Virus record (IMG/VR): IMGVR_UViG_3300033148_002105
Location: 1-32,504 of that record
Length of the DNA: 32,504 nucleotides
Source: a virus
Direction: 5' to 3' (one strand)
The translations under genes and the position numbers were made by a program. The notes under the pieces were generated by a model. That model was not told the origin of the DNA. It saw nothing but the letters and a program-made list of their open reading frames with translations, and did not search any database. Below are positions 13,738 through 19,820 of the stretch, one piece after another. Numbering within the stretch: position 1 is the stretch's first letter; each line of letters starts with the position of its first letter.

Positions 13738-13998
13738 ATGAATAAAAACGAATTGAACAACAAAGCGAAAGATATATTTAAAAGTAACCCTAAAGAAGAT
13801 ATGCTGTATTGCATTGAAGATGGTAACTTTTGGTATGCCGCTAATAAAGTATCGGCAGATGTATATTCTCGTAAATTAGGTTTAGAATTGATAACTATTT
13901 ACAAAAAAGATTTAAAAGAAGATAAAGAGGTTAAACCTAAAGCTAATGCTAAAAGAGTTTCAAAACCTAAAACAACCAAGACTAAATCTAAGAAGTAG
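13738..13998 (+). CDS. 86-aa protein with a lysine-rich tail, head-associated
   Basis: Residues 1-60 look like a small alpha/beta domain (DMLYCIEDGNFWYAANKV). Residues 61-86 are almost entirely Lys, Pro, Thr and Ser (KPKTTKTKSKK), like an unstructured DNA- or RNA-binding tail. It lies between capsid and sheath genes. Small head-completion or capsid-lining proteins are often placed here, but no family is recognised. Confidence 0.65.
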   Translation: MNKNELNNKAKDIFKSNPKEDMLYCIEDGNFWYAANKVSADVYSRKLGLELITIYKKDLKEDKEVKPKANAKRVSKPKTTKTKSKK

Positions 13999-14031
13999 TA
14001 AATAAATATAAATATAAAAAAAATAACAATC

Positions 14032-15357
14032 ATGAGATTACCAAATACGTATTTTACGAAAACGAGTGGTGGATTACTTAAAGAGTTGCCATCGCAAGAC
14101 CCTATATCTGGATTAGTATTCTATAATGATGCAATTCCAGCGAAATGGTCTGAAAATAGTACGGGTGATTGTAATTGGACAACAGCAACAGCTTATATAG
14201 TTGGAGACATTGTATATGACTCTATTAGTAAATTATTCTATAAAGCATTGACAGCATATACATCAGATACTACAGTAGTGCTTGATGTAGCTAATGGCGA
14301 TTTAGTATTAACACAAGGTGAAAATGTTAAATTGATCCGAAGACTAATTGACCTTCAAGATTTAGGTATATTAGAAGCTAGTGTGGATCACGCTGTTGAG
14401 CATTATCAAATAAGTGAGTTTTTCAGAATGAATGCAGATGGATATTTATATATTTCTATTAATCCAGTTCCAGCGAGTTGGAATTTTATTGAAGTATATA
14501 ATCTACAAAACGAAGTTGATGGAGTTATTCGTCAAATAGGAGTTTTCAATACCATCGCATTTAATATTACTGAGATAACTGCATTGCAACTTATTGCTGA
14601 CCAATTAGCAGTTGAATACATGCCAGTACAATTACTTTATACAGCTGATTTTAGTTCAGTTACTGATATTACAACATTAACATCATTGAGAACATTACAA
14701 GCACCAAAAGCATCGGTTATATTCGGTATGGACGGAAGCGGAGATGGATATGATTTATTTGTATCTAAAGGATATAGTGTATGCGATTTAGGAGCTAGTT
14801 TAGGAGCTATATCATTGCTATTAGTTAATGAAAGTATCGCAAGTCCAGAGTTGATAAACTTTGCATCTGCAGAACTTGATTTACCACTATTAGGAAATGG
14901 CGAAAGAGTTAAAGATCTTTCGGTTACTAAGCTTGAAGACTTATATGACAAAGGTTATTTATTTTTCAAAAAGTTCAAAGGAAATGTAGGTACTTATATA
15001 GTAGACACATTAACTTGTACTGATGAACTAAGTGACTATAGTGATATACAGCTTAATAGAACAATGGACAAAGCTATCAGAGGTGTAAGAAGTGCATTGC
15101 TTCCTAAATTACATTCTAAGATTAAAGTTTCTGATACAGGTGGAATTGACCCAGTTACAGTAAGCATATGGAACGATATTACATCTACTCCATTAAATAT
15201 TATGAAAGCTGACGGAGAAATTAGCAACTTTATTGTTGAAATTGATCCTAATCAAAAAGTATTACAAACATCTACAATTGAAGTTAATGTTAGAATCCTT
15301 CCTTACGCAACTGCAAGATGGATTGATATTACAATTGGCTTTACAGCAAGCATATAA
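14032..15357 (+). CDS. Contractile tail sheath protein (DUF2586-like) with inserted domain
   Basis: 441 aa. The C-terminal half (INFASAELDLPLLGNGERVK, YDKGYLFFKKFKGNVGTYI, LNRTMDKAIRGVRSALLP, ATARWIDITIGF) follows the DUF2586 sheath pattern of Mu/Bacteroidota myophages. This protein forms the contractile tube around the tail, and its presence defines a myovirus. Residues about 49-94 look inserted: W49, AYIVGDIV (54-61), LFYKALTAYTS (68-78) resembles the carbohydrate-binding module 5/12 pattern. Such an insertion would decorate the outside of the sheath. An A/T-only leader precedes the start, and a terminator follows. Confidence 0.82.
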   Translation: MRLPNTYFTKTSGGLLKELPSQDPISGLVFYNDAIPAKWSENSTGDCNWTTATAYIVGDIVYDSISKLFYKALTAYTSDTTVVLDVANGDLVLTQGENVKLIRRLIDLQDLGILEASVDHAVEHYQISEFFRMNADGYLYISINPVPASWNFIEVYNLQNEVDGVIRQIGVFNTIAFNITEITALQLIADQLAVEYMPVQLLYTADFSSVTDITTLTSLRTLQAPKASVIFGMDGSGDGYDLFVSKGYSVCDLGASLGAISLLLVNESIASPELINFASAELDLPLLGNGERVKDLSVTKLEDLYDKGYLFFKKFKGNVGTYIVDTLTCTDELSDYSDIQLNRTMDKAIRGVRSALLPKLHSKIKVSDTGGIDPVTVSIWNDITSTPLNIMKADGEISNFIVEIDPNQKVLQTSTIEVNVRILPYATARWIDITIGFTASI

Positions 15358-15383
15358 CACAATAAACACAATTATATTATATT

Positions 15384-15413
15384 ATGGGGATTAAGTATTT
15401 AGTCCCCATTTTC
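15384..15413 (+). terminator. Intrinsic terminator after the sheath gene
   Basis: ATGGGGA (15384-15390) pairs with TCCCCAT (15403-15409), 12-nt loop, then TTTTC. Confidence 0.75.
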
Positions 15414-15416
15414 ATA

Positions 15417-15432
15417 ACGTATTATAGTAAAC
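15417..15432 (+). promoter_or_regulatory. Late-type ACGTATTA element
   Basis: ACGTATTATAGTAAAC immediately after the sheath terminator and about 40 bp before the gene at 15473. This placement (terminator then element) is what a fresh promoter would need. Confidence 0.5.
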
Positions 15433-15472
15433 AGGTAGAGATGTTAATTAATAATAAAAACAAAAAACTATT

Positions 15473-15856
15473 ATGGCATTATATGAAATAAAACAAGGTG
15501 AAAGTGCTTTACTTGACATAGCTATATATGACGATAATATACCTGTAGATTTAAGTTCTGCAACTGATATTAAAGTTATATTATATTCACAAGCGGTACC
15601 AGGAGTAAAATACTCATTGACAACGCAAGTAGGTTATGGAACATTGACTATCAAAGCTTCACCAGAAGAACACGTAATACAATTACAAGTTACAAGAGAA
15701 GATACAAATATACTTCCGATTGGAAAATTATATGCGTCTGTAGTAACAAAAGAAAGTGATATAGTATTAACAGACGGATTAATAAATGAATATGTAGATA
15801 TCTATATAGGAAATATTAAATATGGAAACTTTGTAAAAGACGAAATATTAGCATAA
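15473..15856 (+). CDS. Beta-sandwich structural protein (BppU N-terminus-like)
   Basis: 127 aa, nearly all beta. The run 'YEIKQGESALLDIAIYDD' then 'DLSSATDIKVILYSQ' resembles the N-terminal Ig-like domain of BppU/baseplate upper proteins and head-fibre proteins (input: linear pattern only). It lies between the sheath and tube genes in its own unit, with terminator and late-type element upstream and a hairpin downstream. A decoration or tail-adaptor role is an inference. Confidence 0.6.
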   Translation: MALYEIKQGESALLDIAIYDDNIPVDLSSATDIKVILYSQAVPGVKYSLTTQVGYGTLTIKASPEEHVIQLQVTREDTNILPIGKLYASVVTKESDIVLTDGLINEYVDIYIGNIKYGNFVKDEILA

Positions 15857-15868
15857 TAAAAATAATAT

Positions 15869-15892
15869 AGAGTGGTATTAATTTATCACTCT
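15869..15892 (+). terminator. Weak hairpin, possible attenuator
   Basis: AGAGTGGT (15869-15876) pairs with ATCACTCT (15885-15892) with one G.U. The tail is TATAAAAA, without a good T tract, so it may stabilise message ends more than terminate. Confidence 0.4.
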
Positions 15893-15918
15893 TATAAAAA
15901 ATAAAATAATAAAAAACT

Positions 15919-16386
15919 ATGTATAAAATAGGAGATTTAAATATAAACGGCAAGACTTACGATTGGAGAATGATATCTATTACATTTTCAGTCAATGGAG
16001 TTGATTATACACCTACAGGAGTTACGTCATTAACATATTCACAAACAAGAGAATCGCAATGGAATTTTGGTATAGGCGGACGTGCAATATCTAAAGGATT
16101 CGGTAATACATCTGCAGAGGCTAGTATTACAATGGCAGCATTTGAATTACAGAATATCAAAGACGCAATGACTAATAATGCGGGAGATACAGGTACTTAT
16201 ATTCAAAATTTAGACCAGTTCACAATGCTAGTTGCTTATAATTTCGATGACGGAACTACTAAAATAGATTCAATTCAGGGCTGTAGTTTTAATACAGATG
16301 GCGGCGGAGCTGCTCAAAACGATATGTTCATACAACAAGATATCGATTTAGACCCTTCAGATATTAGATTTGGTCAAACAGTATAA
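15919..16386 (+). CDS. Tail tube protein
   Basis: 155 aa. Beta-rich with the tube-protein layout: MYKIGDLNINGKTYDWRM, TGVTSLTYSQTRESQWNFG, GRAISKGFGNTSAEASITMA, then a helix FELQNIKDAM and C-terminal strands ending in DLDPSDIRFG. It forms the inner tube within the sheath. The next gene encodes a related protein of similar size, so one of the two may be the main tube subunit and the other a tube initiator or terminator ring. Confidence 0.72.
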   Translation: MYKIGDLNINGKTYDWRMISITFSVNGVDYTPTGVTSLTYSQTRESQWNFGIGGRAISKGFGNTSAEASITMAAFELQNIKDAMTNNAGDTGTYIQNLDQFTMLVAYNFDDGTTKIDSIQGCSFNTDGGGAAQNDMFIQQDIDLDPSDIRFGQTV

Positions 16387-16404
16387 TTAAAATAAAATAA
16401 TCCA

Positions 16405-16938
16405 ATGTTAAACGATATAAATGTAAATAATGTAGCGTATAGTTGGAATGATATTGAAATACATTTAGGAATAATTGATCCTGCTGTTCATGCAGGATCA
16501 CTTATTGGAGCATCTTTAATAGGAAATCCTCTTGTTGGAGCCGCTGTTGGAGCTGCATATAGCAATTCTAATTTTGCTAAACCATTAATAGGGGTATCAT
16601 CTGTGAATTACAATACTGCTCACGATAATCAATTGGTATATTCTAGACAAGGTTTTCCAGTCGGAAGACAATATGGAAAATATGAATGCTATGGCGACAT
16701 TACATTAGATTATTATGAAATGTTAGAGTTGCGTAAAATAAAGTATTCATTACCAATATCATTACCATTTGATGTTAAAATTATATATAGAAAAGATGGT
16801 GAAAACGACTTTATAGATACATTATACGGATGTAGGATAAGTTTTCCAGATAGTTTAGGGAGCGATCAAGGAGAAATGAATTTAACAGCTACATTACAAT
16901 TGAATCCAGTATGGATTAACTATGGTGGAAAAATATAA
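16405..16938 (+). CDS. Second tube-like protein
   Basis: 177 aa. It shares the start pattern with its neighbour (LNDINVNNVAYSWNDIEIHL compared with IGDLNINGKTYDWRMISITF) and the VSSVNYNTAHDNQLVYSRQGFP strand region, and ends QLNPVWINYGGKI. It carries an extra Gly/Ala-rich loop at about residues 30-55 (GSLIGASLIGNPLVGAAVGA). Presumably a tube-fold paralogue acting at one end of the tube. The exact role cannot be read from sequence. Confidence 0.65.
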   Translation: MLNDINVNNVAYSWNDIEIHLGIIDPAVHAGSLIGASLIGNPLVGAAVGAAYSNSNFAKPLIGVSSVNYNTAHDNQLVYSRQGFPVGRQYGKYECYGDITLDYYEMLELRKIKYSLPISLPFDVKIIYRKDGENDFIDTLYGCRISFPDSLGSDQGEMNLTATLQLNPVWINYGGKI

Positions 16939-16955
16939 CAAAAAATAGAAACAAA

Positions 16956-17309
16956 ATGAAACAAGATTTAGAGAGAATCAAACATTTGAAAGAGCTTTTT
17001 GAGCAGTTAAAAACAGAGCATAAAGACGTATTTGAATTGACAGTAGGCGACGAACCAGTTAAAGATGAGAAAGATACGAGATTATATGGGTATTTTCGTA
17101 AACCTACTTTTAACGAGTTCAGAATGATATACCCTTTAATAGTAAAAGGAGACGATCTAAGTGCTGACAAGCGTTTAGTAGAGACATGCTGGTTAGGAGG
17201 AGATCCTGAAATGATAGATATAGATAATAATTTAGATGTATTTCTTTCCATGAAGTCAGAATTATCACAACTTATTGAAATTAAATCTGCTAGCTTAAAA
17301 AAAAAGTAG
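16956..17309 (+). CDS. Tail assembly chaperone, short (G-like) product
   Basis: 117 aa, helical and charged. It contains the pattern typical of such chaperones in this phage group: LTVGDEPVKDEKDTRLYGYF then RKPTFNEFRMIYPLI and ETCWLGGDPEMI. It would bind the tape measure during tail assembly. The gene ends in a run of nine A and a TAG stop. Slippage there yields the longer product (see 17306-17485). The tape measure gene follows, but only after a minus-strand polymerase gene interrupts the operon, which is unusual. Confidence 0.8.
   Translation: MKQDLERIKHLKELFEQLKTEHKDVFELTVGDEPVKDEKDTRLYGYFRKPTFNEFRMIYPLIVKGDDLSADKRLVETCWLGGDPEMIDIDNNLDVFLSMKSELSQLIEIKSASLKKK
17295..17306 (+). other. -1 frameshift slippery site
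   Basis: TTAAAAAAAAAG: nine A between TT and G, directly before the TAG (17307-17309) of the short chaperone frame. A -1 slip places the ribosome in the frame that opens on GTA at 17306 and stays open to 17485. Homopolymer slippage by polymerase or a sequencing error in the run are the alternatives. Confidence 0.7.
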
Positions 17310-17485
17310 ATAAATATTCATTAAGTAAAAAAGAAGGTGAGGACGAGTTCTTAAAACAAGACGGACTTATTGCGTACCATTTCAATATTGACACAAGTGA
17401 AATGAGTGAAGATGAATGGGCAATGAGATGGAATCAACTTTTATGGGTGAAGGCTCAAGAATCCAAAGCATTTGAAAAGAAATAA
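17306..17485 (+). CDS. T-like extension of the tail assembly chaperone (via -1 frameshift)
   Basis: 59 residues before TAA (17483-17485). They begin VDKYSLSKKEGEDEFLKQDG and end with EDEWAMRWNQLLWVKAQESK, a Trp-containing helical segment like the end of GT-type chaperones. No start codon suits independent translation. The fusion product 16956-17485 would be 176 aa. The extension contacts tail subunits in lambda-like systems, and the same two-product scheme is common before the tape measure gene. Confidence 0.75.
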   Translation, partial: VDKYSLSKKEGEDEFLKQDGLIAYHFNIDTSEMSEDEWAMRWNQLLWVKAQESKAFEKK

Positions 17486-17487
17486 AA

Positions 17488-17521
17488 AAAGGGAACAATC
17501 GGTTTAACGGTTGTTCCCTTT
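17488..17521. terminator. Bidirectional terminator
   Basis: AAAGGGAACAA (17488-17498) pairs with TTGTTCCCTTT (17511-17521): 11 bp with A and T tracts at both ends. It separates the rightward chaperone gene from the leftward polymerase gene. Confidence 0.85.
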
Positions 17522-17523
17522 CT

Positions 17524-17545
17524 AATGGTACTCGGACTATGTGTT
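17524..17545 (-). promoter_or_regulatory. 22-bp box (minus-strand copy f)
   Basis: Reads AACACATA-GTCCGA-GTACCATT on the minus strand. It lies between the polymerase stop codon and its terminator with no ACGTATTA and no gene to drive on that strand, which argues against a simple promoter role for this copy. Confidence 0.45.
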
Positions 17546-17606
17546 TTCTATATGTTCACAAGTAAAAATAAGCAAAATAAATTAGAATAGCAAATAACAT
17601 CTTCAA

Positions 17607-18890
17607 CTATTTCAATTCATAATCTTTATATCCGTGCTTTTCAAATTCTGCAATAACGGTTTCTAACATGAAGTCTTTGTCACTACTCTTAACATATAAA
17701 CTATCGTGACAGCTTAGACACCATTCAGTAGAAGATACATTTTTATAAGCTTCAATGAATATGGTTGCTTCATCTTTTTGCAACGTTAAAGGAAGATATT
17801 TTTTGTCAGTGCTTTTTATTTTATTAATCTCTTTATATACAGAAGGATATGCTTGCTTAAATACATTCAATAGAGCAGCTCCGCCATTTATACCTTTATA
17901 CATTACTTTTAAGAACTCAGGTTTGATATCATCTCTACTATCGAAGTATTCAATGCTTTTTTCACAAGATACTACTTTGCCGTGTTCTCTTTTCAATTTA
18001 TAACTTTGGAATGCATTATGACCATTCAGCGATACATATTCTTTTAATAATTCTGTATAAATATCTTTCTTAGTAACATCTTCATAGAACGTTTTAATAT
18101 TTTCATCTTCGCCGTTAGTTTTTAATAAGCGAGAAGCTAGGAAATAAGGCTGTGACGACTTTAAATCCGATTGGACTAGTGATTCTCCATTCACATAGCA
18201 AAAGCCTCTTAATTCTCTTTTAATAAGGTTAAACGTATGGAATATTCTGCCAGTTTTATTGTCTTCTACTATCACCCATTTCTTATCGTTCATATCATTT
18301 ATCATTCGTTGATATGTGTTATATTTGTGAGTGGCGAATGTGATGTCTGTATCGAAATAACCTTCTGTTACTAAGTTAGATAGCCATTTTATTGCAGATG
18401 GATAATCGAATTCTATTTGGTTTAACATTTTATATGCGCCCCAATGTTTTCTATCAAACTCGCTTCTATTGTATGAGCTTTTAATTTTCTTATATAAAGT
18501 TGAATTATTAGTCATTATGTATTCTTGGATAGTAAGCTCTTCTATTTCAACATCGTTTGCGAAATTCAATGCTATCCAATAGTCTTTTGATTTTTGCCCA
18601 ACTATATAACTATTATCAGTTTGAATTATACCTTTTTCTATAGATATGTCGATTATAGATTTGTAATGCCTCCAGCCTAATAAATTAGATATATACGATG
18701 CTTTTAATCTGGCTTTAATGTTTCTAAATGTTTTCTCTGGGTGAGACGTTGATTGCCTTTCTATTAGCTCATAGAACATATAGAATTTCTCTCTAGGAAG
18801 TTTCTTTGAATAATCGTTTTGAAGTAATTCATCCACTTTATTAATGAATGCTCTGCTGAATCGTGTTAATTTGTAATTTCTTTTTGACAT
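17607..18890 (-). CDS. Minimal family-A/T7-like single-subunit polymerase
   Basis: 427 aa. Polymerase motifs are visible in order: motif A with D242 in LVQSDLKSSQPYFLASR (242-250 core), preceded by RIFHTFNLIKRELRGF; a motif B-like segment KVMYKGINGG (328-337) followed by LNVFKQAYPSVYKEI; motif C CHDSLYV with H395/D396. The two aspartates D242 and D396 would bind the catalytic metals. The N-terminal 220 residues are helical; no 3'-5' exonuclease motifs are seen. T7 RNA polymerase also has HDS at motif C, so DNA synthesis, priming or RNA synthesis are all possible. It is the only polymerase in the genome. A structured leader and an early-type element lie upstream. Confidence 0.7.
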   Translation of the reverse strand: MSKRNYKLTRFSRAFINKVDELLQNDYSKKLPREKFYMFYELIERQSTSHPEKTFRNIKARLKASYISNLLGWRHYKSIIDISIEKGIIQTDNSYIVGQKSKDYWIALNFANDVEIEELTIQEYIMTNNSTLYKKIKSSYNRSEFDRKHWGAYKMLNQIEFDYPSAIKWLSNLVTEGYFDTDITFATHKYNTYQRMINDMNDKKWVIVEDNKTGRIFHTFNLIKRELRGFCYVNGESLVQSDLKSSQPYFLASRLLKTNGEDENIKTFYEDVTKKDIYTELLKEYVSLNGHNAFQSYKLKREHGKVVSCEKSIEYFDSRDDIKPEFLKVMYKGINGGAALLNVFKQAYPSVYKEINKIKSTDKKYLPLTLQKDEATIFIEAYKNVSSTEWCLSCHDSLYVKSSDKDFMLETVIAEFEKHGYKDYELK

Positions 18891-18942
18891 TTTAATTTTA
18901 ATTTATTTATACATCTTTTCATAATTGTTTTTTGTTTTAGAT

Positions 18943-19023
18943 GTATAGGAGGTGGCAATGAAAGGCCAACCCCCTTGTTTTTGGACACTCAGGGATCAAT
19001 CTGAATGTTTTGAAGTTCTATAC
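18943..19023 (-). ncRNA. Three-way-junction RNA in the polymerase leader
   Basis: Read on the minus strand: P1 GTATAG (19023-19018) pairs with CTATAC (18948-18943). P2 ACATTCAG (19008-19001) pairs with CTGAGTGT (18992-18985). P3 GGGGTTGGC (18973-18965) pairs with GCCACCTC (18956-18949), with one bulged T. P3 stacks directly on P1. Both non-Watson-Crick positions are G.U on this strand but A-C mismatches on the other, so the minus-strand RNA is the folded form. It is a GC-rich island in an AT-rich gap, between an early-type element (19061) and the polymerase ATG (18890). It does not fit the hammerhead or purine riboswitch consensus. Confidence 0.6.
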
Positions 19024-19026
19024 TTA

Positions 19027-19034
19027 TAATACGT
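19027..19034 (-). promoter_or_regulatory. Late-type ACGTATTA element, minus strand
   Basis: Minus-strand ACGTATTA followed by TAAGTATA, 4 bp upstream of the structured leader. Together with the early-type element at 19061 it suggests that the polymerase gene can be read in both phases. Confidence 0.4.
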
Positions 19035-19060
19035 TTTGAAATTAAAAAAGTTTAGTTCCT

Positions 19061-19079
19061 CTACATTATATATTCACTT
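19061..19079 (-). promoter_or_regulatory. Early-type element (variant) for the polymerase
   Basis: Minus-strand AAGTGAATATATAATGTAG, about 170 bp before the polymerase ATG. That is far more than the usual ~10 bp, and the space is filled by the structured leader. Here the element behaves like a promoter, since it is too distant to be a ribosome-binding signal. Confidence 0.5.
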
Positions 19080-19098
19080 AATTTAATTTTTTTACGTT

Positions 19099-19310
19099 TT
19101 TAGCAAAGTTTTTTAATTTATTTTTCATGTTGTTTTGTCCATAAACTGCACCCTCTAAAACACGCTGTAACGCACGGCATCATTGAGCCACAGCGTGTTT
19201 TTATTTTAAAAGCGGGTGATCCATAAGAAGATAATGTTACTTTATACTTATATATAGTTATACTTAGTTAAACTTTATTAATATCTACAAACACATAATC
19301 CCTATACCAT
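19099..19310 (+). repeat. Long inverted repeat, copy 2 (bidirectional control region)
   Basis: Matches the reverse complement of 4428-4644 at about 95%. The early-type side faces the polymerase and the late-type side faces the RusA gene, mirroring copy 1 (4691 gene and endolysin). This copy lacks 6 bp in the second of the two direct repeats (TATACTTA...). Confidence 0.85.
19157..19201 (+). terminator. Hairpin within the inverted repeat, terminator-like
   Basis: AAAACACGCTGT (19157-19168) pairs with ACAGCGTGTTTT (19190-19201), 12 bp. The 21-nt loop contains an inner GGC...GCC pairing, and the tail is T-rich (TATTTT). In copy 1 the inner pairing is kept (GGT...GCC) while the outer stem is partly lost. 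It may block read-through between the divergent halves. Confidence 0.55.
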
Positions 19311-19331
19311 TGCCAATCCGTATTACTGTTA
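19290..19331 (+). promoter_or_regulatory. Late-type control region of RusA (box b plus CGTATTA)
   Basis: Box AACACATA-ATCCCT-ATACCATT (19290-19311), then after 7 bp CGTATTACTGTTATA (19319 on), about 25 bp before the RusA ATG. Confidence 0.5.
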
Positions 19332-19355
19332 TATTGTTTAACTTAATTAATTGTT

Positions 19356-19730
19356 ATGAAAATATTTATCCCTTTTAACACTCCTTCAAGTAAGAATAGT
19401 AAAGTATGGACTGGTAAATTTCTTGTATGGAGTAAAACAGCTCAGAAATACATCAAGGATTCAAAGCCTTATTTCGCATCTAACAAAAGTATATTTATTG
19501 ATATGGTTAAAGATTTAGAAAAGCCTTATGATATTGAATTTACATTTGTAAGAAAGTCTAAACACAAGTTCGACTATCCTAATCCACTCCAAACTGTTTT
19601 AGATTTAATGGTTAAGTATGAATGGTTGGAAGATGACAACGCTGATGAAATTAGACCCTTTTTCGGCTACTACAGCTACGATAAGGAAAAACCAGGTGTA
19701 TATATTGACATCTACCAAAAAGACTGCTAA
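19356..19730 (+). CDS. RusA-like Holliday junction resolvase
   Basis: 124 aa, the usual size. The N-terminal FIPFNTPSSKNSK matches the RusA IP..P.S.N pattern. The catalytic region holds D73 (HKFDYPNPLQ), D83 (VLDLMVKYEWL) and D93/D94 (EDDNADEI), the set of metal-binding aspartates of the family. RusA cuts four-way junctions, here probably to resolve branched replication or recombination intermediates before packaging. It is transcribed away from the polymerase gene and just ahead of the tape measure, with a late-type control region, so it fits resolution at packaging time. Confidence 0.82.
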   Translation: MKIFIPFNTPSSKNSKVWTGKFLVWSKTAQKYIKDSKPYFASNKSIFIDMVKDLEKPYDIEFTFVRKSKHKFDYPNPLQTVLDLMVKYEWLEDDNADEIRPFFGYYSYDKEKPGVYIDIYQKDC

Positions 19731-19759
19731 TAAGCTTTAAGGCAGTTTAAAACGCTAAA

Positions 19760-19802
19760 AACACATATATCAGGTACCATTTTAAAGCGTATTACTATTA
19801 TA
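19760..19802 (+). promoter_or_regulatory. Late-type control region of the tape measure gene (box d plus CGTATTA)
   Basis: Box AACACATA-TATCAG-GTACCATT (19760-19781), then after 6 bp CGTATTACTATTATA (19788-19802). The spacing matches the copies at 8097 and 19290. Confidence 0.55.
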
Positions 19803-19820
19803 CAATTAAAAATATATAAT

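Larger units (their letters stand above)
18891..19355. other. 465-bp divergent control region without protein genes
   Basis: The gap between polymerase (leftward) and RusA (rightward). From left it holds the structured leader RNA (18943-19023), a minus-strand late-type element (19027-19034), an early-type element (19061-19079), inverted-repeat copy 2 (19099-19310) with a hairpin (19157-19201), and a late-type element with box b (19290-19331). As the largest non-coding gap, next to the polymerase and resolvase, it is the best candidate for a replication origin. Confidence 0.6.

Noticed and set aside
15441-15490. ATG at 15441 as an alternative small gene upstream of 15473
   Set aside because: It opens a short A/T-rich frame that runs out of frame into the next gene and has no independent support.
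18943-19023. Hammerhead ribozyme or purine riboswitch as the identity of the three-way junction
   Set aside because: The hammerhead core (CUGAUGA...GAAA) is absent, and the loops do not form the perfect kissing pairs or junction bases of purine riboswitches.
18947-19030. Plus-strand AGGAGGTGGCAATG, a perfect Shine-Dalgarno plus ATG with a ~23-codon ORF
   Set aside because: No other gene in the window uses Shine-Dalgarno, the ORF is tiny, and the GGAGG is explained as one arm of the P3 stem of the minus-strand structured RNA.
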